Shown in pieces: positions 26,379 to 34,221 of a stretch of DNA of 46,094 bases (position 1 is its first letter; each line of letters begins with the position of its first letter). Location of the stretch: assembly GCA_965224495.1 (NCBI GenBank), contig CBDCZI010000010.1, positions 1 to 46,094 of the forward strand, in the 5' to 3' direction. This DNA is from CBDCZI01 sp965224495. Lineage in GTDB: Bacteria; Bacteroidota; Bacteroidia; Cytophagales; JAAEPT01. A model generated the notes under the pieces. The model did not search any database. It saw nothing but the letters and a program-made list of their open reading frames with translations, and was not told the origin of the DNA. Both the position numbers and the translations under genes were made by a program.

Positions 26379-26528
26379 CTAAGTCAGCTCAAGTACCTGC
26401 AATTGATTTTCTAACTTTGCTTCCAACTCTCTTAATTTAAGGATTTCGCTAATGTTTCCATTTGCGTAGCACTCGTCTTTAAATTTGGTGATAGAAACCA
26501 ATAATATTTTGATTTTAATAGCTCTCAT
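26379..26528 (-). CDS. Possible small protein (49 residues)
   Basis: In the 638-base gap between the response regulator and the PAS-like gene, the minus strand holds a frame from ATG 26528 to TAG at 26379-26381: MRAIKIKILLVSITKFKDEC, then a helical tail rich in Leu, Glu and Lys (LRELEAKLENQLQVLEL) that could form a coiled coil. The composition is more protein-like than random A/T-rich sequence. No domain is recognisable and there is no clear ribosome-binding site. The rest of the gap contains only hairpins and no other plausible gene. Confidence 0.35.
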   Translation of the reverse strand: MRAIKIKILLVSITKFKDECYANGNISEILKLRELEAKLENQLQVLELT

Positions 26529-26596
26529 AAACCGTTGTTTTATGGTCAGTGAGCAGATAACAATGGTATGTTTAAAAAATAATCCTTGAAATAAAG

Positions 26597-26632
26597 AAAA
26601 CCGATAAGAACCTTTTCATCTCCTACCGGTTT
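26597..26632 (-). terminator. Possible terminator hairpin
   Basis: On the minus strand AAACCGGTAGGAG can pair with CTTATCGGTTTT, with one mismatch, followed by a T-rich stretch. It lies downstream of the PAS-like gene and upstream of the small 26379-26528 frame. Confidence 0.35.
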
Positions 26633-26772
26633 ACTACAATCAACCAACTATTAACCAAACTATAAAATCTTTAAGAGGTTTTTTTCCTCTTTATATCTGC
26701 AAAACTAAACTGTTTTTAAGTTTTACTCTAATTATATTATCTATTTTCTACGAAACACCTTATTTCTTCTAT

Positions 26773-26810
26773 GAATTTCGAGAAAGGGAAAAACCCTCTC
26801 TCTGAAATTC
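26773..26810. repeat. Inverted repeat (hairpin) downstream of the PAS-like gene
   Basis: GAATTTC-GAGAAAGGG pairs with CCCTCTCTCT-GAAATTC around AAAAA. It lies about 40 bases after the stop of the 26851-27711 gene on the minus strand. It has no clear T-run, so it may protect or terminate the transcript. Confidence 0.45.
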
Positions 26811-26850
26811 TGTTTAATCACTATTTGTGAAAAAACATAAACACAACCAA

Positions 26851-27711
26851 CTAACTAATCTTATTATATTTTAATGGGAATATTAACTTTGCAATCCCTC
26901 TTTCTGAAGAGATATTCAACACTACTCCGTTTAATTTATCTACTTTTTCTATCAATCGTTTATAAATATCCGACGTTTGAATGCGTTGGTGCATCGTAAA
27001 CAATTGACCTGTATATTTTAAAGAGACAATCAAGGTTGAATCTTTTATTTCTCCCTCAATTAAATACTCTTTTATTCCTTCAAACTCTTCGTGTTTACTA
27101 AAAAACCAAGCAAACAACTCGTCGATAACTAATTCTCCTGTGTTTTTCTCCATCAATACAGAAGGAAATTTCTTAGCAACGATATAATTTTCTTTTGATG
27201 CAACTTGCAATAAAACTGAAAGCAACAATTCAGAAACGTCTTCGTAATCTTTTTTCTGATGCGACGGATTAGGTGACAACCCGACATAAGCTTGTGCTTC
27301 TTTCACTAACTCTTCCGAAACTTCTTTATCCAAGTGAATAAACAACGACGAATCGTATTTATTTCTCTTTTCAATATCTACCCGAGTCATCTTTACCTTA
27401 TAATCTACATTACCACGAGTTAATACCACCTTTACAGGGTAAGAAACTGTTGCTTCTTTGTTTTTTATTCGCATATCAAAAGGAACACTTTCTTGTAGTT
27501 CACTTAATGATGACATATAAAACTCAAAATTAGCATGGTAAGCAGGATGAATAAGGTCATAAACACTTGCTCCTTTATATAAAATCACACGAGAATCTTT
27601 CTCAGTAGAAAAAACACTTTCAATTACACCAAAGAAATCAAGTCCAAGCTCAATCGTCTCATAAGAGCGGTTGGTTGGGGTGTTGTTTTCTATCGTTTTC
27701 ATTAAAGCCAT
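26851..27711 (-). CDS. PAS-like protein with a degenerate kinase-like C-terminus
   Basis: The 286-residue protein has no signal peptide or membrane segment. Residues 20-130 resemble a PAS domain (FFGVIESVFS, VYDLIHPAYHANFEFYMSSL, PFDMRIKNKE, then beta strands YPVKVVLTR). The C-terminal third ends LNGVVLNISSERGIAKLIFP, the form taken by the last strands of a histidine-kinase ATPase domain. I cannot find a phospho-acceptor His box or the glycine-rich G1/G2 ATP motifs. It may be a non-catalytic sensor that works with the NarL-type regulator downstream on the same strand; that is inference from shape and position only. The start could be ATG 27711 or the ATG three codons later. Confidence 0.5.
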   Translation of the reverse strand: MALMKTIENNTPTNRSYETIELGLDFFGVIESVFSTEKDSRVILYKGASVYDLIHPAYHANFEFYMSSLSELQESVPFDMRIKNKEATVSYPVKVVLTRGNVDYKVKMTRVDIEKRNKYDSSLFIHLDKEVSEELVKEAQAYVGLSPNPSHQKKDYEDVSELLLSVLLQVASKENYIVAKKFPSVLMEKNTGELVIDELFAWFFSKHEEFEGIKEYLIEGEIKDSTLIVSLKYTGQLFTMHQRIQTSDIYKRLIEKVDKLNGVVLNISSERGIAKLIFPLKYNKIS

Positions 27712-27809
27712 CTTTTCGTTTCTCTTTAGTTAATCTTACAATACAAAGTTGCACATAATCAACCGTTTATATATGACGTCAATTACCTAAAATGAAATTT
27801 AAGTCCTTT

Positions 27810-27839
27810 CACTTAGACAGTTAGCTATTCACCTAAGTG
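27810..27839. repeat. Inverted repeat in the divergent intergenic region
   Basis: CACTTAG (27810-27816) and CTAAGTG (27833-27839) lie between the divergent PAS-like and glycosyltransferase genes. It could be an operator or a chance hairpin. Confidence 0.3.
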
Positions 27840-27918
27840 ATTACACCTATAAATCAGCGATTTACAAGAATATTCTTTAATTAAAGCCCTTTCAAAGCAC
27901 TCTGTAAGTCGAATTACT

Positions 27919-27926
27919 TATATTTG
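27919..27926 (+). promoter_or_regulatory. Bacteroidota -7 box for the glycosyltransferase gene
   Basis: TATATTTG matches TAnnTTTG, 27 bases upstream of the ATG. A CGGAG ribosome-binding-like sequence lies just before the start. Confidence 0.6.
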
Positions 27927-27953
27927 TAGTACAAAATATTACACACGGAGCAG

Positions 27954-28823
27954 ATGAAAGTCACAGGTTTTACATTTATTAGAAATGGAATAAAGTACGA
28001 TTTCCCTTATTTAGAGGCGATAAAATCTATTTTACCCCTCTGTGACGAGTTTATCGTTGCTGTCGGACAGTGCGATGACGGAACGAGAGCTTCGATAGAA
28101 AACATCGACCCTAAAATCAGAATTATCGACACCGTATGGAACGATAGCCTACGTGAAGGTGGAAAAGTATTAGCTATAGAAACAGACAAAGCCTTCAAAG
28201 AAGTGGCAGCGGACAGCGATTGGGCATTCTATATACAAGGAGACGAAGTGGTACACCAAAAGTACTTACCCGTTATCCAAACAGCGATGCAAAAGCACAA
28301 AGACAACAAAAACGTTGATGGCTTATTGTTTGACTACACACATTTTTACGGTTCGTACGATTATATCGGGGCGACACACAATTGGTACAGAAAAGAAATA
28401 CGGGTAATAAAAAACTCAAAAAACATCTACTCTTATAAAGACGCTCAAGGTTTTAGAAAAGACAACAACCAAAAGCTAAACGTAAAGGCGATTAAGGCTT
28501 CTATCTACCATTATGGCTGGGTCAAAGAACCTGAAGCGATGCAAGGCAAACAAGAAACATTCAATAAATTGTGGCATACCGACACTTGGATGGATAAAAA
28601 CGTCGTTAAAGCGGATGAGTTTGACTATTCGATTATCGACGCCCTCTACCCTTTCAAGGGCACACACCCAGAAGTGATGAAAGAAAGAATTGCTTCTAAA
28701 AACTGGAAATTTGACTTTGACCTTTCTATGAACAAGTTCAATTTTAAAGACCGTTTAAAAAACTTGTACGAAAAGCTGACAGGAACACGTATTGGCGAAT
28801 ACAAAAACTACAAAGAGGTTTAA
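27954..28823 (+). CDS. Glycosyltransferase, family 2-like
   Basis: The 289-residue cytoplasmic protein starts with the GT-A pattern of this group: MKVTGFTFIRNGIKYDFPYL, then LPLCDEFIVAVGQCDDGTRA. The acidic segment WAFYIQGDEVVHQKYL contains a DE pair in place of the usual DxD metal site. The second half is rich in Tyr and Trp (HNWYRKEIRVIKN, YHYGWVKEPEAM), as in flavobacterial family 2 enzymes of unknown acceptor. It stands alone, not in a polysaccharide cluster, so its sugar and acceptor cannot be named. Confidence 0.75.
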   Translation: MKVTGFTFIRNGIKYDFPYLEAIKSILPLCDEFIVAVGQCDDGTRASIENIDPKIRIIDTVWNDSLREGGKVLAIETDKAFKEVAADSDWAFYIQGDEVVHQKYLPVIQTAMQKHKDNKNVDGLLFDYTHFYGSYDYIGATHNWYRKEIRVIKNSKNIYSYKDAQGFRKDNNQKLNVKAIKASIYHYGWVKEPEAMQGKQETFNKLWHTDTWMDKNVVKADEFDYSIIDALYPFKGTHPEVMKERIASKNWKFDFDLSMNKFNFKDRLKNLYEKLTGTRIGEYKNYKEV

Positions 28824-28913
28824 AAAATTGGTGTAATTCAATATTACTATTAAATTTACTAATCAAACAAGAACTTATAGAGTGTAAAAGCTCCTAATAT
28901 AAAGAACAAAGAA

Positions 28914-29621
28914 ATGGGAAGAGCATTTGAATTTAGAAAAGCACGTAAGATGAAACGTTGGTCAGCAATGGCTAAGACTTTTACAAGAATAGGTAAAGAT
29001 ATCGTGATGGCAGTAAAATCTGGTGGACCAGACCCTGCGACAAATGCCCGTTTAAGAGCTATTATTCAAAACGCGAAGTCGGCAAACATGCCAAAAGACA
29101 ACGTAGAAAGAGCGATAAAAAAGGCATCAGAAAAAGACCAAGGTGATTTTAAAGAAGTTTTATTTGAAGGCTACGCTCCTCACGGCATCGCCATTTTGAT
29201 AGAAACAGCTTCCGATAACAACAACCGTATCGTTGCCAATATCCGAAGTTATTTCAGTAAATGCAACGGAAGTTTAGGCACACAAGGCTCTGTTGAGTTT
29301 ATGTTTGACCACACGTGTAATTTTCGTATAACAGACACAGGAATAGACCCTGAAGAGCTTGAATTAGAGTTAATTGATTTGGGAGCAGAGGAAGTTTTCA
29401 AAGACGAAGATGGTATTATTGTTTACGGAACTTTCGAAAGTTTTGGAGGGATTCAAAAATATTTGGAAGACAACAAATTTGAGATTTTATCGTCAGGATT
29501 TGATAGAATTCCCACAATGACCAAAGAGCTAAACGAAGAGCAACAAGCTGACGTGGACAAATTATTAGAAAAAATAGAGGAAGACGACGACGTACAAAAC
29601 GTTTTTCATACGATGGCGTAA
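28914..29621 (+). CDS. YebC/PmpR-family protein
   Basis: The 235-residue product matches the TACO1/YebC family throughout: MGRAFEFRKARKMKRWSAMA at the start, MAVKSGGPDPATNARLRAII, NAKSANMPKDNVERAIKKAS, and EVLFEGYAPHGIAILIETAS. Family members act as DNA-binding regulators, and some as translation factors that relieve ribosome stalling. The ending DDVQNVFHTMA is typical. It follows the glycosyltransferase by 90 bases and is closed by a terminator. Confidence 0.95.
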   Translation: MGRAFEFRKARKMKRWSAMAKTFTRIGKDIVMAVKSGGPDPATNARLRAIIQNAKSANMPKDNVERAIKKASEKDQGDFKEVLFEGYAPHGIAILIETASDNNNRIVANIRSYFSKCNGSLGTQGSVEFMFDHTCNFRITDTGIDPEELELELIDLGAEEVFKDEDGIIVYGTFESFGGIQKYLEDNKFEILSSGFDRIPTMTKELNEEQQADVDKLLEKIEEDDDVQNVFHTMA

Positions 29622-29643
29622 CACTTACTTATTAAGAATACCG

Positions 29644-29682
29644 AATACCTTTTGAGTTTAATAGCTTGAAAGGTATTTTTTT
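29644..29682 (+). terminator. Rho-independent terminator after the YebC gene
   Basis: AATACCTTT pairs with AAAGGTATT and is followed by a T-run, 23 bases after the stop. Confidence 0.85.
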
Positions 29683-29701
29683 ATGTCATTGAAAACTTAG
29701 G

Positions 29702-29815
29702 ACGTGCCCTCGCTCCTGTATTGTCAGTCACTATTTTGTGGCTAAAGAATTAAATCAACCGACAAACCACCACTTAAATCAACAGCGAGGTCGGGCTTTT
29801 TGTTGCAATCTTTTG
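29702..29815. repeat. Structured intergenic repeat, copy D (left module and start of the core)
   Basis: Copy D begins near ACGTGCCCTCGCTCC and reaches GAGGTCGGGCTTTTTGTTGC, the same junction as the reverse complements of copies B and C. CCTCGCT pairs with AGCGAGG to close the left module, and AGTCAC pairs with GTGGCT inside it. The core stops after GTTGCAATCTTTTGGT, where the DUF1295-like gene begins, so the right half (ATCC..TAGGGAT) is missing. Confidence 0.65.
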
Positions 29816-30345
29816 GTGGTTACTTCATAACATTTATTTTTTCGATAATTGTTTTTATTAGAATGACTTTTATGATGATATACCTACTAAAAAGGAAAAT
29901 CCCTTGGGAAGAATCATTTAGTGTTCCAATGGCTTTTGCTCTTTACTTTATAGACTTTCCGTTATTCGTTTTTAATCGAGAAATTTCAATAGATTGGGTA
30001 GACTACTTGGCTATTTTTATATTCATTACAAGTTCATGCTTAAATACAATTTCAGAATTGCAAAGGCATTTCTGGAAAAACCATCAAGAAAACAAAGGAA
30101 AACTATATACTATTGGACTATTTAAGTATTCAATGCATATCAATTACTTTGGAGATATTTTATGGGTTAGTGCATATGCTATAATTACACGAAATTATTA
30201 CTCTATAGCAATTCCAACTCTCTTGTTTTGTCTTTTTGTATTTTGGAATATTCCTGCATTAGACAAATATTTAGCAGGAAAGTATAAAAAGCAATTTGAT
30301 AAATATAAAAAGATAACAAAGAAACTAATCCCTTTTATTTATTGA
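29800..30345 (+). CDS. DUF1295/ICMT-like integral membrane protein
   Basis: The frame encodes up to 181 residues with about five membrane segments. It carries the family pattern: FIRMTFMMIYLLKRKIPWEE early on, NKGKLYTIGLFKYSMHINYF with GD after it (normally RHPNYFGD; the Pro position is changed to Ile here), and the terminal block YKKQFDKYKKITKKLIPFIY. Members are related to isoprenylcysteine methyltransferases and sterol reductases; the substrate here is unknown. The 5' end lies in repeat copy D. The longest frame starts at a TTG (29800) inside the repeat, while the first ATG is 29863 (MTFMMIYLL), so the native N-terminus may have been lost or replaced. Confidence 0.65.
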   Translation: MLQSFGGYFITFIFSIIVFIRMTFMMIYLLKRKIPWEESFSVPMAFALYFIDFPLFVFNREISIDWVDYLAIFIFITSSCLNTISELQRHFWKNHQENKGKLYTIGLFKYSMHINYFGDILWVSAYAIITRNYYSIAIPTLLFCLFVFWNIPALDKYLAGKYKKQFDKYKKITKKLIPFIY

Positions 30346-30459
30346 TAAACCGAAAAAAACTGGCTATCCCCAGCTCAAGGTACACTTCCTCCTCTTGGCA
30401 GTTCGTAAAGCATAGAATGAAAGCTCTTCACTTATTGTAAGTCTTCTAAAGTAACTATT

Positions 30460-31143
30460 TTACTCGTTTTTAGCTTGTTTCCATTTGTTCATTATTTTGA
30501 GTATATCAAATTTGACGTCCAAACGAATCTCTTTTTTCTTTTTACCTTTATTAAATTGTAAATCGTAGTTTGTTTCGGCATGACGAATATGTGCTTCGAC
30601 TGCTAAATCTACCGTTTTTTTATCAAATTCCTTCGCATGGGCCGAACGACCAACTCGTCCACTGTGTTTTTCACAAGCGTGTTGGGCAATGGTCGTTTCT
30701 CTTCCTTTGGGGCAACCCGGGTAATACGAACGTATTACTTTTGCAAATTCGGTAAGGTATATTTTGTCTTGTTTTTCACGAACAATGGATGCTTTTTGAT
30801 TACTTATCGCTCGTTTTTCTTTGTCGGCGTTACATTCGGTACGTGCTTTGTTTAATGCCGAAGCTTCTACGTATTGTCCTCTGCGTTCAAACCTACGACG
30901 TCTTTCGTTACGTTCGAATACGACACCACAATGGGTAGAGTGTTTTTTTGAACGACGAGTCATCGCTACCTCTCCTGGCGGTAAGAAAAGGTAGGTTGCA
31001 AAAGGCGAACAGGCAAAACAAATCCCTTTAGCGTCCTCTGTTTCAAATACAACAAAATCCTCTTTAGGTATATGTTTCCTACACTTTGGACAGGTTAATT
31101 TTTCCTTTTTGTTTATGTAAATACTTTGGTTTATCGTCGCCAT
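30460..31143 (-). CDS. DUF2293-domain protein
   Basis: The 227-residue protein begins with a short four-cysteine zinc-ribbon-like segment (CPKCRKHIPKEDF, then GICFACSPFATYLFLPPGEV). It continues with a basic, Arg-rich middle (FERNERRRRFERRGQYVEAS) and ends in a DUF2293 region with YYPGCPKGRETTIAQHACEK, HSGRVGRSAHAKEFD and HIRHAETNYD. The family has no established function; its charge and zinc motif suggest nucleic acid contact. It lies 41 bases downstream of the outer-membrane protein gene on the same strand, possibly the last gene of the peroxidase/MbnP unit. The 114 bases between it and the DUF1295-like gene hold nothing I can identify. Confidence 0.8.
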   Translation of the reverse strand: MATINQSIYINKKEKLTCPKCRKHIPKEDFVVFETEDAKGICFACSPFATYLFLPPGEVAMTRRSKKHSTHCGVVFERNERRRRFERRGQYVEASALNKARTECNADKEKRAISNQKASIVREKQDKIYLTEFAKVIRSYYPGCPKGRETTIAQHACEKHSGRVGRSAHAKEFDKKTVDLAVEAHIRHAETNYDLQFNKGKKKKEIRLDVKFDILKIMNKWKQAKNE

Positions 31144-31184
31144 TTGTACTGTGATTTGTAGCCAAAGATAGCGTTTGTCTTCCT

Positions 31185-32231
31185 TTATTCCTTCGTTTTT
31201 AGACTAAATAATACACCTGTTTGCAATTTGCCTGTGGCTTTGAGTTGTTGTCCATTGTAAAATTGATGCAAAGGCGCGTTGTACATAGTTTGCCACGTAA
31301 ATCGTCCGAAAGTGATGTCTAAACCGAATATTCCGTAGTTGATATAACCACCTGAATCTATTAATTCTTGAGCATTGGCTTTGTCTTTTTTTGCGAAATT
31401 AAAAGCGTAACCTAATTTAGGAATGACTTTGAAACGTGTTTTTCCAATGACATAAAATACAAATCCATCGACTGAGGCTCGGTCTCCGAAACGGTAATCG
31501 GTGATGGTAGCGTTGGGTGAGGTGGGAATTTGGCTAATATTTCCTGCTTTTGGTTTTTTGAGACTTGTAGCGTACAATAGATTGACTTTTACGCCGTATT
31601 TATCATTTTTTGAGGCGGTATAGTTTCCCCTGAGTATAAAATCTGTCGCTCCTTTGCCTGGTAAATGAGTAGGGTCGTTGTAGGGGTCGGTGGCGTTTTT
31701 TCGTAATTCGCTGTTTCCTGTCGGTAAACTAAGTGCTACACCGTATTTGAATTGGTGACGCCAATGGTCAGTTTCATAAATACTTAGGCGTTGTGCTCCG
31801 ATGATAAGGTCGCCAATTCCTTGGGTAACGGTGGTGCTATCGAAGGTTTGACCTATTTGAGGCGTGACTTTATCGGCGTAACTGATGTTGTAATGGTAGG
31901 GAAGAACTGCCAAAAAGTTCCATTTGTTTTTGTAGTTGTAATTGAACCTTATTTCAATGGTTTGAAAGGTCTCAAAATCATCAGGTGTGTCTTCGTAGAA
32001 GTTACCGTCTTGAAAGGAGTTGTGCTTTTTTTTACGTGGTCCAAATTTATTGAAGGAAAAGGTGTTGGGTTGCTTGAGGTAATTATAGCCTTGAAACAAA
32101 CTGTACCGATAAAACACACCGATATACCCTCGATTTCCTGTGGTACTGTATTCGTCCATCGGGCAAATATCACAAGCGAATGTGGTGCTGATGAAACTGA
32201 AGAATAAGGTGAGGGTAAGTATTGTTTTCAT
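31185..32231 (-). CDS. Outer-membrane beta-barrel (transporter-type) with N-terminal CDIC motif
   Basis: The 348-residue protein has a signal peptide (MKTILTLTLFFSFISTTFA) followed at once by CDICPMDEY, then alternating beta strands ending in a strand typical of an outer-membrane barrel (GKLQTGVLFSLKTKE). A Cys-x-x-Cys directly after the signal peptide recurs in barrels that accompany diheme peroxidases in Bacteroidota, to my recollection. The gene starts one base after the peroxidase stop, so it is almost certainly co-transcribed with it. A role in passing a metal such as copper, or a small oxidised product, is inference. No TonB box is visible. Confidence 0.7.
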   Translation of the reverse strand: MKTILTLTLFFSFISTTFACDICPMDEYSTTGNRGYIGVFYRYSLFQGYNYLKQPNTFSFNKFGPRKKKHNSFQDGNFYEDTPDDFETFQTIEIRFNYNYKNKWNFLAVLPYHYNISYADKVTPQIGQTFDSTTVTQGIGDLIIGAQRLSIYETDHWRHQFKYGVALSLPTGNSELRKNATDPYNDPTHLPGKGATDFILRGNYTASKNDKYGVKVNLLYATSLKKPKAGNISQIPTSPNATITDYRFGDRASVDGFVFYVIGKTRFKVIPKLGYAFNFAKKDKANAQELIDSGGYINYGIFGLDITFGRFTWQTMYNAPLHQFYNGQQLKATGKLQTGVLFSLKTKE

Positions 32232-32232
32232 A

Positions 32233-33261
32233 TTATTGTTGCGTGAATTTATAATCGTTAAGGGTGTTTAAAAAGAGAAGCAAGTCGTTTTTTTCTTGCT
32301 CGGTAAGGTGGATACCGTCTTGTAATAAAGGGTCTAAGGTGCTACTTTTTTTAGGGTTTTCTAAATGTAAAAGTACTTCGTTTAGGGTTTCAAATCGTCC
32401 GTCGTGGGTGTAAGGGGCGGTGAATGCTAAATTTCTCAAAGAAGGTGTTTTGTATTTTCCTTGGTCTTCGATGTTGTCTGTGATGCGGTAACGCCCTTGT
32501 TTGTGGTTTTCAAATTCTTCATCTATTTCACCATCTAAACCTTTGTTGTGGTATTTAGTATCCGTAAATAAGGGTGGTGTATGGCAGGTTTTACAATTAG
32601 TGTTAAACACTTTTTCTCCTGCTAATTCACTTGGGGTAAATGTTGTTTTTCCTTTTTTGTAATCGTCGTATTTTGATGAAAATGAAATCAAGGTACGTTC
32701 GTAAGAAGCGATGGCACGGACTACATTTTGTATCAATAAACCATCGCCAAAGGCTTGGTTAAATAATAAGGGGTAGGTATTGTTGTTTTTTAAGCGTTGT
32801 ACTAAAGTGTCTAAATCAATGCCCATTTCGTGTTTGCTTCGCAAAGGTCCAAAGGCTTGGTTTTCTAATGTTTCTTTTCCTCCGTCCCAAAAGAAACCTG
32901 TGTGCCAAGCTAAATTAAATAAGGCAGGAGAGTTGCGGTCTAAGGTTTGTTTTGATGTTCCAATTGCTGATAAAGCGACACCATCGGCAAAGGCAAATCG
33001 GGGTTCGTGGCAAGAAGCACACGAAATATCTTTGTTTTTGGATAATAAAGGGTCGAAAAATAATCGTTTGCCTAAGGCTACTTTTTCTACTGTTATTGGG
33101 TTGTTGGCAGGAACAGTGTTGAGTGTATCTAAATACGCAAAATTGTTTGTTGCATACGCTTCTGTTTCCTTTTCTTTGTTACAAGAGAGGAACAGGGTAA
33201 GTGAAACAACTACAAGGAAAGTCCTTGTAGTTGTTTTTTGTAGGGTGTGTTTTGTTTTCAC
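32233..33261 (-). CDS. Diheme cytochrome c peroxidase/MauG-family lipoprotein (MbnH-like)
   Basis: The 342-residue protein has a lipobox (SLTLFLSC) and two c-type heme sites, CASCH at 81-85 and CKTCH at 223-227. It also has the family blocks FFWDGGKETLENQAFGPL, VVRAIASYERTLISF, and PYTHDGRFETLNEVL near 283-297. It should be exported, loaded with two hemes and attached to a membrane. It lies 21 bases downstream of the MbnP-like gene, the pairing known for MbnH/MbnP, where the diheme enzyme oxidises a Trp of MbnP. It starts with GTG at 33261; no ATG precedes the signal peptide. A 15-bp perfect hairpin covers codons 9-20. Confidence 0.88.
   Translation of the reverse strand: MKTKHTLQKTTTRTFLVVVSLTLFLSCNKEKETEAYATNNFAYLDTLNTVPANNPITVEKVALGKRLFFDPLLSKNKDISCASCHEPRFAFADGVALSAIGTSKQTLDRNSPALFNLAWHTGFFWDGGKETLENQAFGPLRSKHEMGIDLDTLVQRLKNNNTYPLLFNQAFGDGLLIQNVVRAIASYERTLISFSSKYDDYKKGKTTFTPSELAGEKVFNTNCKTCHTPPLFTDTKYHNKGLDGEIDEEFENHKQGRYRITDNIEDQGKYKTPSLRNLAFTAPYTHDGRFETLNEVLLHLENPKKSSTLDPLLQDGIHLTEQEKNDLLLFLNTLNDYKFTQQ
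33204..33239 (+). terminator. 15-bp perfect hairpin with T-run on the plus strand, inside a minus-strand gene
   Basis: Arms 33204-33218 and 33222-33236 are exact reverse complements around AAG, followed on the plus strand by TTT. This has the form of a plus-strand intrinsic terminator but lies in the signal-peptide codons of the minus-strand peroxidase gene. On that mRNA it would be a stable hairpin about 25 bases past the GTG start. Confidence 0.6.
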
Positions 33262-33282
33262 AACTACTGTATTTTTTGTAAA

Positions 33283-34071
33283 TTATTCAGGGTTTTCTAT
33301 GTGATGAATCATAAATAAACTGGCTTGTTTGTAGTTGTCAACTAACTTTTTCACTTGGTCAGCGGGTCCTTTTTTGACGTTATTGATGGTGTTTACGTCA
33401 ATGGTATTTACACCGTCAAAGAACTTGTTGAAGTTTGCCATAAGATGTAACTCTGTTTTTTTGTTGGTTACTATTTTTAATGTTTTAGGCAAATCTTTGG
33501 TGTAAGTGACGTAGTTCATATCCATTCCGATGTGGTAAAGGAAGTTATTGTCACCTGAGTTTAGGTTGTATTTCCCTTCAAAGAAAGTAAATCTGTAACC
33601 CATCATCCAGTTCCAAACCATATCGTTATTTGGGTCTAAATCTCCTTGGATAATTGTTTCGTCGTGGTTGGCTGTTTTATCCACTCCTAAAGAAAAGGTT
33701 ACTGTTTCGTAATCTCCTGATGGAAGTGGTAAGTCAAATTTAGACATATTCATCATCGCCGTTGAGCTTACTAAATGGTAACTATTGGCTACTTTGGTTA
33801 TTTTACCGTCTTTATCGGTAAGCTGTACGTTACTGATGTAGTATTTGAATTTTGAGAATTGTACGGTGTCTCCATTGGCTGTTTTGAACTCTGTATTAAG
33901 TTTCAAGTCAGTCATACTTCCGTCTAATCCTTTCATTTTGTTTTCAAACATTAGTGTCAGTGTGCCTACGTTTTCTACTTGTGTTTCTGGTTCTACTTCA
34001 TCTACCTTGTGTTTACAAGAAAAACCTAAGAATACTAAGGTTGCAATTGTTATTAATTTGATAACTTTCAT
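33283..34071 (-). CDS. MbnP-like copper-associated lipoprotein
   Basis: The 262-residue protein has a lipobox (ATLVFLGFSC) and the shape of the MbnP family: FENKMKGLDGSMTDLKL, VQFSKFKYYISNVQL, SGDYETVTFSLGVD, and the hallmark MVWNWMMGYRFTFFEGKY at about 151-168, then HIGMDMNYV. It is rich in Met and His (TAMMNMS, WNWMM, HIGMDM), as expected for copper contact. In studied pairs the partner diheme enzyme MbnH converts an MbnP tryptophan to kynurenine; Trp153 and Trp155 are the obvious candidates here, which I infer from the motif only. A hairpin sits in the leader, ending 18 bases before the ATG. Confidence 0.8.
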   Translation of the reverse strand: MKVIKLITIATLVFLGFSCKHKVDEVEPETQVENVGTLTLMFENKMKGLDGSMTDLKLNTEFKTANGDTVQFSKFKYYISNVQLTDKDGKITKVANSYHLVSSTAMMNMSKFDLPLPSGDYETVTFSLGVDKTANHDETIIQGDLDPNNDMVWNWMMGYRFTFFEGKYNLNSGDNNFLYHIGMDMNYVTYTKDLPKTLKIVTNKKTELHLMANFNKFFDGVNTIDVNTINNVKKGPADQVKKLVDNYKQASLFMIHHIENPE

Positions 34072-34089
34072 TTTTTTAATTTTTAAAGG

Positions 34090-34124
34090 TTGGCTTCTTT
34101 ATGTAAGAAGCCAATTGTTTTTTT
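34090..34124 (+). terminator. Hairpin with T-run on the plus strand in the MbnP leader
   Basis: TTGGCTTCTT (34090-34099) pairs with AAGAAGCCAA (34105-34114), followed on the plus strand by TTG and seven T. On the minus strand it is a 5' leader hairpin just upstream of the MbnP start. It resembles an intrinsic terminator only in the plus direction, where no gene is reading. Confidence 0.6.
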
Positions 34125-34221
34125 ATTGAGTTGCCTTTTCGTGTGTTACCGTCCGTTTTTTGTTAGACAGCTATATACATAGACGAAAAGAATATAAAAA
34201 GCCAATAACTAATTGTCAAAA

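Noticed and set aside
30346..30459. Sought another copy of the structured repeat in the gap after the DUF1295-like gene
   Set aside because: A short GGCTATCCCC is present, but neither the paired arms nor the other conserved blocks are found.
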